Shown: positions 8,936 through 17,440 of the stretch, piece by piece
Numbering within the stretch: the first letter of the stretch is position 1
Layout of the letters: each line of letters opens with the position of its first letter
From: Prevotella illustrans
GTDB taxonomy: Bacteria; Bacteroidota; Bacteroidia; Bacteroidales; Bacteroidaceae
Length of the DNA: 37,160 nt
NCBI RefSeq assembly: GCF_017426725.1
Contig: NZ_JAERMS010000032.1
Span: forward strand, 1 to 37,160
Reading direction: 5' to 3'
Position numbers and translations under genes: made by a program
Notes under the pieces: model-generated
Seen by the model: the letters and a program-made list of their open reading frames with translations, nothing else
Told to the model about the DNA's origin: nothing
Database searches by the model: none

Positions 8936-9867
8936 AAGACAGATTGATATGGGGATGTTTAATCCATCTTAGTTTCAACATGTGGGAGGAGTATATATGG
9001 CCGGGACGCCCCTTCCGAGGCTATCGACCCGACTTGGAACTGAGCGAACCGCTATGGAATGACGCCATCGAACTGATGGGCAAGAGCGGTGTAAACATGG
9101 TTGTTATTGATCTGGGTGATGCCATAAGATACCAGCGGCATCCCGAAATAGCCGTCAATGGAGCCTGGACGGTTGCCCGTTTGAAGCAGGAATTGCGACG
9201 TATGCGGTCGTTGGGTATAGAGCCGATACCCAAATTAAACTTCTCCGCAGGGCATGATACCTGGATGAAGGAATACTCCAAGATGGTTTCTACCGATGAA
9301 TACTATCGTTTCTGTTCGGATATGATAGCCGAAGTGTGTAGTATTTTCGGCCAGCCTCGCCTGTTCCACATCGGAATGGATGAAGAAGGCTACAATATGC
9401 AGAGTACCTACAAGCATGTGGTGGTGCGCAAAAATGATGCTTGGTGGCACGATTTCATGTTTCTGGTGAAGGAATGTGAGCGCCAGCATGCGCAGGCTTG
9501 GCTCTGGCCCGACTACATGTTGTGGCACCATCCCGACCAGTTTTTCAGTAAGATGCCTAAGAGCGTGATGCAGAGTAATTGGTATTATGATGAAGAGTTT
9601 AATCCCGAATGGGACATGGTGAGGCAGTATATTGATTTAGAAAAACATGGTTACGACCAAATTCCGACCGGTAGTTATCATTTTGAAAATCCTAAAAGTA
9701 TAGCCAACACCGTGGCTTTCGCAGAGAAATATATCAGTCGGCAACACCTTAAAGGTTTCTTGCAGACGTGGTGGAAGCCTACGATAGAGGAAAACAGAGA
9801 GCGCATTCTGAAAGGCATTACACTATTGGGCGAAGCTCGTAAAGCCTATGAAGAACGACATGCTTAA
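8932..9867 (+). CDS. GH20-like hydrolase of unassigned family, paralogue 2 (no signal peptide)
   Basis: This 311-residue protein is a tandem paralogue of the preceding gene. The two align from WGCLIHLSFN (here residue 7) to the C-terminus, including LNFSAGHDTWMKEYSKMVS, HIGMDEE (H146, D150, E151), QSNWYY and TWWKPTIEENRERIL. The roughly 32-residue twin-arginine leader of paralogue 1 is missing, so this copy is probably cytoplasmic unless exported by an unrecognised route. It overlaps the upstream gene by 4 bp and is 12 bp from the GH10 gene, so it is tightly cotranscribed. An extracytoplasmic/cytoplasmic pair would fit sequential action on an oligosaccharide before and after import. The reaction is unknown; GH20-type acid residues suggest glycosidase activity. 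Confidence 0.85.
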   Translation: MKDRLIWGCLIHLSFNMWEEYIWPGRPFRGYRPDLELSEPLWNDAIELMGKSGVNMVVIDLGDAIRYQRHPEIAVNGAWTVARLKQELRRMRSLGIEPIPKLNFSAGHDTWMKEYSKMVSTDEYYRFCSDMIAEVCSIFGQPRLFHIGMDEEGYNMQSTYKHVVVRKNDAWWHDFMFLVKECERQHAQAWLWPDYMLWHHPDQFFSKMPKSVMQSNWYYDEEFNPEWDMVRQYIDLEKHGYDQIPTGSYHFENPKSIANTVAFAEKYISRQHLKGFLQTWWKPTIEENRERILKGITLLGEARKAYEERHA

Positions 9868-9879
9868 AACGATATATTG

Positions 9880-11214
9880 ATGAAATACCTATTCTTTATT
9901 TTTCTTTTCAGCTTTATCTGTTCCTTTTCTCCCGCTCAAGTGCCTCATCGAGCGGCCGAAGACGTATGTCATGTGATGGCGTCAGACTACTGGAAGATGT
10001 GGAACGATTCTCTACAAGCTGCCATCGACCATGATATTGAGCTGTATAGGAAGGGTACGGCCACCATCGAATTGCCGGAGGTAAAGCCGGGTACGACAAT
10101 CCGTGTGGAACAACTGACTCATTCGTTTATCTTCGGTGGTAACCTTTTTGTTTATGGGCAGTTGGCTACTGAGGCTATGAATCGGAAATACGAAAACACT
10201 TTCGGTTCGCTGTTCAATGCCGCAACCATTCCATTTTATTGGAAAATGCTTGAACTGGAGCAAGGGAAACCACGCTTCGAGGCCGGTAGTTCGTATGTTT
10301 ATCGTAGACCTCCAACCGATCCGATGGTTGATTTTTGCAATCAGAAAGGTATATTGACCAAGGGACATGCCATCATTTATGGCTTGCGGCTGCATGGTCA
10401 TCCCACGTGGATGCCCGACGACCGCCATGTGATGGACAGTCTTTTTCAGGCCCATATCCATCGGTTGGCACAGCGATATGGCGACCGAGTGAAGTGGTGG
10501 GATGTGGTCAATGAACCCATTGATCAGGCTAACAGAGGACTTATGCCCGATGATTACACCTTCAAATGCTTTCAATGGGCACGCCGGTATTTTCCATCTT
10601 CGGTACAACTGAATATCAACGATGTAGACCTTCATGGCCCGGTGGATTTGCATCGTCGCTATGCCGAGCTGACCCGCAATCTTTTGTGTCGTGGTTCGAA
10701 GATAGATCACATCGGTATAGAAATGCACATTTTCGATCCTTTGGAAGCTGCCGACATCGCAGAAGGCAAAGACCCCTACATCTCACCAGCGCTTTTGCAA
10801 ACAAAACTCGATTGTCTGAAGGCTACAGATTTGCCAATTCACATCAGTGAAGTAACAGTTTGCGCACCCGACACCACTGAGCATGGCAAGCTGATTCAGG
10901 CTGTGATAGCTCGCAATTTGTATCGGTTGTGGTTCAGTTATCCCACGGTGGAAGCCATTACGTGGTGGAATGTGGTTGACGGAGGGGGCGCATCGGGCGA
11001 ACCTTCTTATTCGGGAATCTACGATAAGAATATGAACGAGAAACCCGTATACGCCGTTTTGAACAATCTGATTAACACGGAATGGAAAACTTCATTCCAA
11101 ACACGTTTGAACAAAAATAAGGTTTTAACATTTCGTGGTTTCCGTGGCAAATATCTATTGACGTGGAAAGACAGGCATGGAAAGACACAACGGAAAGAAA
11201 TAATGGTCGAATGA
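9880..11214 (+). CDS. GH10-family glycoside hydrolase (xylanase-like)
   Basis: This is a 444-residue secreted protein with a signal peptide (MKYLFFIFLFSF, ending near SPAQ). The GH10 landmarks are present: a FIFGGN entry motif, the acid/base glutamate E212 in DVVNE, and the nucleophile E324 in HISEVTV. WWNVVDGGG and GIYD occur near the C-terminus, where GH10 enzymes have their conserved tryptophans. Family members usually cleave beta-1,4-xylan internally. Here the partners are alpha-GlcNAc hydrolases and there is no xylosidase or arabinofuranosidase, so another beta-linked backbone is quite possible. The ATG at 9880 is chosen over a TTG one codon upstream. It lies 12 bp after the paralogue pair and 31 bp before GH89-B. 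Confidence 0.88.
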   Translation: MKYLFFIFLFSFICSFSPAQVPHRAAEDVCHVMASDYWKMWNDSLQAAIDHDIELYRKGTATIELPEVKPGTTIRVEQLTHSFIFGGNLFVYGQLATEAMNRKYENTFGSLFNAATIPFYWKMLELEQGKPRFEAGSSYVYRRPPTDPMVDFCNQKGILTKGHAIIYGLRLHGHPTWMPDDRHVMDSLFQAHIHRLAQRYGDRVKWWDVVNEPIDQANRGLMPDDYTFKCFQWARRYFPSSVQLNINDVDLHGPVDLHRRYAELTRNLLCRGSKIDHIGIEMHIFDPLEAADIAEGKDPYISPALLQTKLDCLKATDLPIHISEVTVCAPDTTEHGKLIQAVIARNLYRLWFSYPTVEAITWWNVVDGGGASGEPSYSGIYDKNMNEKPVYAVLNNLINTEWKTSFQTRLNKNKVLTFRGFRGKYLLTWKDRHGKTQRKEIMVE

Positions 11215-11245
11215 ACAAGCAAATTTATTATAAGAAAGTACCAAA

Positions 11246-13387
11246 ATGAAGAAAACGATATTGATATTCTTGTCCTTGCTGCTCTCTGTCGTTATGGCGA
11301 TGGCTGAGAATAGTATGGTGGGCGTTCGTGAGTTGATAGCACGTCGTGTACCTTGGTTGCAGGACAAAGTTGCATTAGAGCAGATACGAGATGTCGACAA
11401 GGCAGAGGCGTTTACATTATCGACCCGTGACGGGAGGTTGGTCATTCAGGCTACGAGCGAAAATACGGCTTGTATGGCTCTGAATTATTACCTTGAAAAC
11501 TACTGCCATCGCTCCATGTCGCACATGGGTGATAATCTTGGGCCGGTCGACAGTCTGCCGGAAATCAAGGAACCGTTGACCAAACATATCGACCTGCCGT
11601 TGCGCTATGCGCTCAACTACTGCACACTGAACTACACGATGTCGTTCTATCAGTGGGAAGACTGGGAACACGAACTTGACTGGATGGCACTGCATGGAGT
11701 AAACTTGATGCTCATGCCTGTTGGTATGGAGAAGGTGTGGCAGAACACACTACGTAAGTTTGGTTGTAGCAATCAGCAGATTCGTAACTTCATCCCGGGA
11801 CCCGGCTACACCGCTTGGTGGCTCATGGGTAATCTGGAAGGATGGGGTGGCCCCGTTTCGCAAGACTTTATCGATGGTCAGGCACAGATGGCTAAACGTA
11901 TTTTGGGACGTATGGTGGCGTTGGGCATACAGCCTGTGCTTCAAGGATTCTACGGAATGGTGTCGAGAAGTATTCGCGACCGCCATCCCAATGCCGTGAT
12001 TCCGCAAGGTATGTGGGGCTTCTTCGAGCGTCCCGACATCCTCAAACCTACTGAGAAGCTGTTCGATGAGATGGCTGATGTGTACTATCACGAAATCAAG
12101 AAGCTCTATGGCACAGACATTCGCTACTTCGGTGGTGACCTGTTTCATGAGGGTGGGCTTACCGGAACGCTTAATGTGGCCGACTGCGGACTGGCTGTCC
12201 AACAAACCATGCAGCGTAATTTTCCCGGCAGCACATGGGTGTTGCAAGGGTGGGGCGGAAACCCTAAACCCGAACTGTTGGCCAAACTTGATAGGAAAAA
12301 GATATTGGTGGTAGATCTGTTTGGCGAAAACGAAGATGTTTGGAATCAAACACAGGGCTATGGTGGTACTCCTTTCGTGTGGTGTACGGTATCCAATTTC
12401 GGAGAGCAATGTGGTATGTATGGTAAGTTGCAGCGTATCTCTTTACAGATGGATAAGGCTCGCAACAGCATTTACAGACCCTATCTGAAAGGTGTGGGAA
12501 TCATGCCGGAAGGAATCAATAACAATCCGGTGGTCTATGATATGGTATTGCACGCGCCTTTGACCGACCGAAAGATAAATGTAGAAGCATGGCTTAAATC
12601 GTATATCACTTATCGTTATGGTGCTTACAATGCCGATGTCTATGCAGCCTGGCTTATCTTTTTACAAACGATTTATGCCAGTGTGCCCGAAAAATATGGG
12701 CTTCCTGAGAGTGTGTTTTGCGCCCGTCCCGGTATCAAGGTTGTCAACACCTCTTCGTGGGGAGTAAGGGCCAGATACTATGATATGGATTTTTTCAAAG
12801 AAGGAGTGAGGCGCTTTTTGAAAGCCAAAGAGGCATTTGAAGGTTCAGAAACCTATGCTAATGACATGTTCGACCTGCTGCGTCAGGTGCAGTCGGATAA
12901 GGGAAGTCGGGCCTACGACGACATGATTGCCGCCATTAAAGCCCAAAATCAGACCAAGTTTGAACAGACATCGAGCCACTTTCTCAATCTGTTGCTGCGA
13001 CAAGATACGCTTTTGGCTCAAAGTAAAGGCTTCACTTTAGACCATTGGCTGGGGCAGGCCGGACGCTTTGGGAAGACAGAGAGTGACCGTGCCTTGGCCT
13101 TGAAGAACGCTAAGATGCAGTTGACTTTTTGGGGACCCGACTGGAATCCCAACACCACCGTACACGACTATGCGGCCAAAGAGTGGGCCGGCATGCTCAA
13201 GACGCTTTATTATGAAGAATGGAAAATGTTTGTCGACGTATGGCGGCAGCGTGTTCGTGGCATCGAAATGATAGAACCCGACTATTATGGCTATCAGATT
13301 GCGTGGTGCAAGAAGCCCGTCGTGTATGAGCCTGTAAAACTTGACAAGGAGCAGATGGACACCCTGATTGCCGACATCCTGCATTAG
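11246..13387 (+). CDS. GH89 alpha-N-acetylglucosaminidase (NAGLU-like), copy B
   Basis: This is a 713-residue exported protein (signal peptide MKKTILIFLSLLLSVVMAMA). It has the GH89 layout: a small N-terminal domain, a barrel with DWMALHGVNLMLMPVG and GWGGPVSQDFIDGQ, and a helical C-terminal domain with DHWLGQAGRFG and KEWAGMLKTLYYEEW. The presumed acid/base is E302 in DLFHEGG and the nucleophile E422 in MPEGINNNPVVYD. These motifs are closer to animal and clostridial GH89 enzymes than those of copy A. It is 31 bp after the GH10 gene and is the last enzyme of the plus-strand run. The predicted reaction is removal of terminal alpha-GlcNAc, for instance alpha-1,4-GlcNAc caps on mucin-type glycans; the substrate is inferred. 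Confidence 0.95.
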   Translation: MKKTILIFLSLLLSVVMAMAENSMVGVRELIARRVPWLQDKVALEQIRDVDKAEAFTLSTRDGRLVIQATSENTACMALNYYLENYCHRSMSHMGDNLGPVDSLPEIKEPLTKHIDLPLRYALNYCTLNYTMSFYQWEDWEHELDWMALHGVNLMLMPVGMEKVWQNTLRKFGCSNQQIRNFIPGPGYTAWWLMGNLEGWGGPVSQDFIDGQAQMAKRILGRMVALGIQPVLQGFYGMVSRSIRDRHPNAVIPQGMWGFFERPDILKPTEKLFDEMADVYYHEIKKLYGTDIRYFGGDLFHEGGLTGTLNVADCGLAVQQTMQRNFPGSTWVLQGWGGNPKPELLAKLDRKKILVVDLFGENEDVWNQTQGYGGTPFVWCTVSNFGEQCGMYGKLQRISLQMDKARNSIYRPYLKGVGIMPEGINNNPVVYDMVLHAPLTDRKINVEAWLKSYITYRYGAYNADVYAAWLIFLQTIYASVPEKYGLPESVFCARPGIKVVNTSSWGVRARYYDMDFFKEGVRRFLKAKEAFEGSETYANDMFDLLRQVQSDKGSRAYDDMIAAIKAQNQTKFEQTSSHFLNLLLRQDTLLAQSKGFTLDHWLGQAGRFGKTESDRALALKNAKMQLTFWGPDWNPNTTVHDYAAKEWAGMLKTLYYEEWKMFVDVWRQRVRGIEMIEPDYYGYQIAWCKKPVVYEPVKLDKEQMDTLIADILH

Positions 13388-13463
13388 ACAAAATCGGTCA
13401 TATTTTCTGAAACGGCAGTATAACGGTGAAGCGCGGCCAATGACGACATATCTTGCGACAAAG

Positions 13464-13495
13464 TTTGGATGTTTAAGGAGTTTTGCTTATTTTTG
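13464..13495 (+). promoter_or_regulatory. Bacteroidetes-type promoter for the ECF sigma gene
   Basis: TTTG at 13464-13467 is followed after 20 bases by TATTTTTG at 13488-13495, matching TTTG-N19/20-TAnnTTTG. Transcription would start near 13502, about 65 bases before the ECF sigma start codon. This gives the sigma/anti-sigma pair its own housekeeping promoter, separate from the enzyme run. Confidence 0.65.
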
Positions 13496-13566
13496 GATTC
13501 GTAATCGGTGCGTCATTCCTTGACGACGATTCTTTTTGAAAGAACCCTAATACAAGCAAGCAATAC

Positions 13567-14160
13567 ATGAAGGCAACATCAACGAAGGAAGATTTTCTGA
13601 TTTGGCTGCTCAAACATGACTCTCAGTGGGCTTTTGACAATCTTTACAAGATGTACGCGCACAGGCTTTTCGCTTTTGCCATGGAGTATTGTCATCACAA
13701 CGAGACGGCTGAGGAAATCGTGGAAGATACCTTTATATGGATATGGAACCATCGCCATGCTATCAAACAGGAAAAGACGTTGTTCAATCTCGTGTTCATC
13801 AAGGCACGCCATCTGCTGATCAACGCCTACAGAGCCACGCTCAACAGTCCTCGTTTTGAAGATTATGTAGACTATGCCAACACGCTTGGCACCGATGAAC
13901 AAGGGTCGCAGATGGAGTATGATGAGTTTTTGCGTATCATACGGAAGGGGCTGGACTGGCTGCCACCCACTCAACGGCGGGTGATAGAGCTCGTGCGTTT
14001 CGAGCAGAAGAGCGTAAAGGAGGTGGCAATCCTGCTGGATATGAAAGACCAGTCGGTCAGAAATCAGTTGTCGTTGGGCCTCAAGCGGCTGATGGCATTC
14101 ATTGGGCGGTCGGGCTATGGCGTGTTTTCGGTGCTGTTGCTTTTCCTCAACAAAGCGTAA
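13567..14160 (+). CDS. ECF-family RNA polymerase sigma-70 factor (PUL type)
   Basis: This 197-residue protein has sigma region 2 at about residues 20-85 (AFDNLYKMYAHRLFAFA, then ETAEEIVEDTFIWIW). Region 4 lies at about 135-180 (LPPTQRRVIELVRFEQKSVKEVA, helix-turn-helix). A short hydrophobic C-terminal tail (VFSVLLLFL) follows, which is a little unusual and may help membrane association with its anti-sigma factor. It is followed 58 bp later by a FecR-like gene. In Bacteroidetes such pairs, together with an STN-bearing SusC, form a trans-envelope relay that switches on a PUL when the importer is occupied. Here the pair sits at the 3' end of the locus rather than the usual 5' position. Target promoters are not known. 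Confidence 0.93.
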   Translation: MKATSTKEDFLIWLLKHDSQWAFDNLYKMYAHRLFAFAMEYCHHNETAEEIVEDTFIWIWNHRHAIKQEKTLFNLVFIKARHLLINAYRATLNSPRFEDYVDYANTLGTDEQGSQMEYDEFLRIIRKGLDWLPPTQRRVIELVRFEQKSVKEVAILLDMKDQSVRNQLSLGLKRLMAFIGRSGYGVFSVLLLFLNKA

Positions 14161-14218
14161 AAATCAGTATATTTCAAGTTTTTTGGTGTCTTTCCATTAT
14201 AATTAGGATAAAAAGATT

Positions 14219-15199
14219 ATGAGTGATATCGTAGAGAAATACAGACAGTCGAGGTTGACAAAGGAAGAGTTGCTGCAACTCCGCGACAGCGTGAATCGGT
14301 CTTCGGACGAAGCGCAGGCGGCTGAAATGCAGGCTCATTGGGAAGAGAAGATTGATATTTCGCAGGTGGATGACGACAAGATTGACGCCATTCAGGAGCG
14401 TCTCGACACGCGGATTCAGGCTTCGCCGACACTTCGCCGACGGTTGTGGAGCCTCGTGCAGCATGTTGCCGTGCTATTGTTGCCCATCTGCTTGGCGGGC
14501 TTAGGCTATATGGGTTATCAGCAGCGTTTGACTTCGGACGACCTACTGACCGTCTCAACCCGCCAAGGCGAACAGGTGAGCATAGACTTTCCCGACGGTA
14601 CGCAGACCCAGATGAACGAAAGGTCGATCGTGGCTTATCGTCCTCATGCCTTCACGAAGAAGCACCGGGAAATAGATTTTAAGGGCGAGGCCTATTTTGA
14701 AGTGCGTCATGATGCCGACCACCCTTTCTTGATCCACACACCCGACGTTAGCGTGAAAGTGACGGGTACAAAGTTCAATCTCTGCTATTACGCGGAAGCG
14801 GCGACGATGACGCTCAGCCTGTTTGACGGTTCGGTTTCGCTCCGTTCGGTTAAGACACGGGAACAAATACGGCTTAAACCCAACGAACGATGCACGCTCG
14901 ACAAGGCTACGGGACACTTTACGGTGGAGCCGCTTGATGAAGATTCGGCTTACTATACGGCCTGGCGCCGTCACGAACTGGTGTTCCGCAGTACGCCGTT
15001 GAAGCAGGTTGTGGAGAAGTTGGGCACTGTCTATGGCGTTGACATCCAACTGCGAAACGTCAATACCGACGACCGTTTCACCGGCACATTGCCCTCGTCG
15101 GACTTCAACAAATGCCTGATCGTCATGTCTAATCTTTATCATTGTAAAGTGAGTCGCGACGACAATACCGTCATTCTGACGAAGAACGTTTCCCGATAG
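14219..15199 (+). CDS. FecR-family anti-sigma factor with DUF4974-like C-terminus
   Basis: This 326-residue inner-membrane regulator has a cytoplasmic N-terminus (about 1-75) that should bind the sigma factor. One transmembrane helix (about 77-99, VAVLLLPICLAGLGYMGY) follows, then a periplasmic FecR domain (about 108-205: VSIDFPDGTQTQMNERS, GEAYFEVRHD, VTGTKFNL). A C-terminal STN-like DUF4974 domain (about 255-323: FRSTPLKQVVEKLGTVYGVD) completes it. It lies 58 bp after the ECF sigma gene. The likely signal is contact with the STN domain of the SusC at 2694-6140. It is the last gene before a repeat-rich convergent intergenic region. Confidence 0.93.
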   Translation: MSDIVEKYRQSRLTKEELLQLRDSVNRSSDEAQAAEMQAHWEEKIDISQVDDDKIDAIQERLDTRIQASPTLRRRLWSLVQHVAVLLLPICLAGLGYMGYQQRLTSDDLLTVSTRQGEQVSIDFPDGTQTQMNERSIVAYRPHAFTKKHREIDFKGEAYFEVRHDADHPFLIHTPDVSVKVTGTKFNLCYYAEAATMTLSLFDGSVSLRSVKTREQIRLKPNERCTLDKATGHFTVEPLDEDSAYYTAWRRHELVFRSTPLKQVVEKLGTVYGVDIQLRNVNTDDRFTGTLPSSDFNKCLIVMSNLYHCKVSRDDNTVILTKNVSR

Positions 15200-15250
15200 A
15201 CAAGTACCATTCGGGCATTTCTACCGGAAACCGGCGTGGCGTGATTCATT

Positions 15251-15549
15251 ACGTTCCGCCCGGGCAATCAAGCCGGGACGGTATTTCCCGCGGCGCAAGG
15301 CCTGCCGTCATTTGCCGGGACGTTTGCCGAACTCCGGCATTTAACACCTGTTATACCTTGGCGTTTGCCGAACCTCGGCATTTAACACCTGTTATACCTT
15401 GACGTTTGCCGAACTCCGGCATTTAACACCTGTTATACCTTGGCGTCTTCCGAGAGCCCGGAAAGGCTGCCGTCATTTGTCGGGACGTTTTCCGAACCCC
15501 GGGAAAGGCTGCCGTCATTTGTCGGGACGTTCCGCTTTGGCAATCAAGC
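15251..15549. repeat. 41/42-bp tandem repeat array between convergent genes
   Basis: This array fills most of the 515-bp gap between fecR and the convergent fumarase gene. Units start with GACG or GGCG at 15277, 15319, 15360, 15401, 15442, 15484 and 15526. Three units (15319, 15360, 15401) are nearly identical 41-mers containing TGCCGAACTCCGGCA and AACACCTGTTATACCTT. The units at 15277, 15442 and 15484 are a second type ending in CTGCCGTCATTTG. The array is bounded by 23-bp direct repeats at 15251-15273 and 15527-15549, which share ACGTTCCGC and GGCAATCAAGC. Most units contain short GC-rich inverted repeats. Whole units are conserved with no unique spacers, so it is a minisatellite-like array and not a CRISPR. 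The rest of the gap (15550-15640) holds a copy of the AATATTTTAGGACA motif. Confidence 0.88.
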
Positions 15550-15639
15550 ATTAAACGCTGTTGATTTTAGAAAAAACTTATTCCGAACCGACGTAAAAAT
15601 ATTTTAGGACAGGTTTGTATTTGCTGTAGTTGGCCTTTG

Positions 15640-15686
15640 CGTACAGAAAAAGAAAAGGAGAAACCTCATGGTTGAGATTTCTCCTT
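15640..15686 (-). terminator. Rho-independent terminator of the fumarase gene
   Basis: Arms at 15655-15668 and 15673-15686 form a 14-bp stem with a 4-base loop; the single DNA mismatch (15664/15677) becomes a G-U pair in minus-strand RNA. Read on the minus strand it is followed by TTTTCTTTTTC. It starts about 28 bp after the fumarase stop codon. Confidence 0.85.
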
Positions 15687-15714
15687 GATATGCGTAACGC
15701 TGTGGTTCCTGTTT

Positions 15715-17370
15715 TTATTTGCTGTAGCCGCAGGCGGTCCAAGGTTTCAGTTCTTTGAAGAAGTCGTGGCCCTTGTCGTCGACGAGGATGAAAGCCGGGA
15801 AGTCCTCAACGTCAATCTTCCAAACGGCTTCCATGCCCAGTTCGGGATATTCTACGCACTCGATACTCTTGATACTGCTCTGCGACAAGACGGCAGCCAC
15901 GCCGCCGATGGTGCCCAGATAGAAGCCGCCGTGCTTCTGACAGGCATCGGTGACTACTTGCGTGCGGTTGCCTTTGGCTATCATCACGAGCGAACCGCCA
16001 TGGCTCTGGAACTCGTCTACGTAGGGATCCATGCGGTTGGCCGTGGTTGGTCCCATCGAACCGCAGGCATATCCTTCGGGCGTCTTGGCCGGACCGGCAT
16101 AGAGGATGGGGTGATTCTTAAAGTATTCGGGCAGGTCTTCGCCGGCGTCGAGACGTGCCTTGAGCTTGGCGTGAGCGATGTCGCGGGCCACGATGATGGT
16201 TCCTTTGAGACTCACACGGGTGCTGACGGGATATTTGGTCAGCTCGGCACGCACGGCGTCAATACCTTTGTCGAGATCTATCTCCACGCCCTTGGCTCCT
16301 TCGCCCGGACGACGGTACGCTTCGGGGATGAGGTCCGACGGGTTGTCGTCCATCTTTTCGAGCCAGATACCGTCGGCATTGATCTTGGCTTTGATGTTGC
16401 GGTCGGCCGAGCAGCTGACGCCCATGCCGATCGGACAGCTGGCGCCGTGGCGTGGCAGACGAATGACGCGAATGTCATGGGCAAAGGCCTTGCCGCCAAA
16501 CTGCGCTCCGAGACCAATCTTGTGGGCTTCTTCCAGTAGCTTGTTCTCTAAGTCGATGTCGCGGAAAGCACGGCCGGTCTCGTCGCCGGTGGTAGGTAGG
16601 TTGTCGTAATACTTGATGGAACCAAGTTTCACGGTGAGCAGGTTCTTCTCGGCCGACGTGCCTCCTACGACGAAACAGATGTGGTAGGGTGGGCAGGCGG
16701 CCGTGCCGAGACTCTTCATTTTCTCAACGAGGAAGGGCAGCAGGGTGCCTTCGTTCTGGATGGTGGCCTTGGTCATGGGGTAGAAATAGGTCTTGTTGGC
16801 CGAGCCACCGCCCTTGGCTACCATGACGAAGCGATATTCCGCGCCCTCGACGGCTTCGATGTCGATCTGCGCGGGCAGGTTGCACTTGGTGTTCACCTCG
16901 TCATACATGTTGAGCGGAGCGTTCTGCGAGTAGCGCAGGTTGTCCTCGGTGAAAGTGTTGTAGACACCGCGCGAGAGAGCTTCCTCGTCTTCGAAGCCTG
17001 TCCATACCTGCTGTCCTTTCTCTCCGTGGATGATGGCCGTGCCGGTATCTTGGCAGAAGGGGAGCACGCCTTTGACCGCTGTCTCGGCATTGCGGAGGAA
17101 CTGCAGGGCCACATACTTGTCGTTTTCAGAGGCTTCGGGGTCGCTGAGGATGGCGGCCACCTGCTCGTTGTGTTCCCGACGGAGCATGAACTCGACGTCG
17201 TGGAAAGCCTGTTGGGCCAGGAGCGTCAGAGCTTCTTTCGATACTTTTACAATCTGCTTACCTTCAAACTCGCCGGTGCTGACTCCTTCTTTGGCCAGAA
17301 GCCGGTATTCGGTGTCGTCTTTTCCCACCTGAAACATCGGCGCATACTTGAATTCTACTTTGTTTGCCAT
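15715..17370 (-). CDS. fumA: Class I (iron-sulfur) fumarate hydratase
   Basis: This 551-residue enzyme should interconvert fumarate and malate in the cytoplasm, serving the reductive branch used in fermentative Bacteroidales. The length matches E. coli FumA/FumB (548 residues). Cysteine motifs expected to hold the [4Fe-4S] cluster are visible: [10 protein letters not shown] (C106), [17 protein letters not shown] and [33 protein letters not shown] lies in the C-terminal part. The reading frame extends 19 codons further upstream, but the ATG at 17370 ([14 protein letters not shown]) gives the expected N-terminus. It lies 70 bp downstream of the M16 peptidase gene and ends at a strong terminator. 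The FumA versus FumB label is arbitrary here; the enzyme class is certain. Confidence 0.95.
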   Translation of the reverse strand: MANKVEFKYAPMFQVGKDDTEYRLLAKEGVSTGEFEGKQIVKVSKEALTLLAQQAFHDVEFMLRREHNEQVAAILSDPEASENDKYVALQFLRNAETAVKGVLPFCQDTGTAIIHGEKGQQVWTGFEDEEALSRGVYNTFTEDNLRYSQNAPLNMYDEVNTKCNLPAQIDIEAVEGAEYRFVMVAKGGGSANKTYFYPMTKATIQNEGTLLPFLVEKMKSLGTAACPPYHICFVVGGTSAEKNLLTVKLGSIKYYDNLPTTGDETGRAFRDIDLENKLLEEAHKIGLGAQFGGKAFAHDIRVIRLPRHGASCPIGMGVSCSADRNIKAKINADGIWLEKMDDNPSDLIPEAYRRPGEGAKGVEIDLDKGIDAVRAELTKYPVSTRVSLKGTIIVARDIAHAKLKARLDAGEDLPEYFKNHPILYAGPAKTPEGYACGSMGPTTANRMDPYVDEFQSHGGSLVMIAKGNRTQVVTDACQKHGGFYLGTIGGVAAVLSQSSIKSIECVEYPELGMEAVWKIDVEDFPAFILVDDKGHDFFKELKPWTACGYSK

Positions 17371-17440
17371 AATGTCTTTATATATATGAATGTGTAAAAT
17401 AATGTCGTTTCTTGGCCATCCGAACATGGTGGACGACCGT

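Noticed and set aside
9877..9879. TTG start for the GH10 gene
   Set aside because: The ATG immediately after it at 9880 gives a normal signal peptide.
13511..13535. CGTCATTCCTTGACG hairpin followed by a short T-run as a terminator before the ECF sigma gene
   Set aside because: The stem is only 5 bp and it lies downstream of the predicted ECF promoter, within its leader; too weak to call.
67..15199. Xylan or heparan sulfate utilisation locus
   Set aside because: GH10 alone does not prove xylan, as no other xylan enzymes are present. GH89 alone does not prove heparan, as no lyase, sulfatase or uronidase is present.
15277..15549. Possible CRISPR array
   Set aside because: Entire 41/42-bp units are repeated with no variable spacers, and no cas genes are present; it is a tandem minisatellite.
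15685..17397. Long plus-strand open frames opposite the fumarase gene (15685-16539 and 16681-17397)
   Set aside because: They are antisense to a highly conserved enzyme, have no recognisable domains and are explained by the codon bias of the minus-strand gene.
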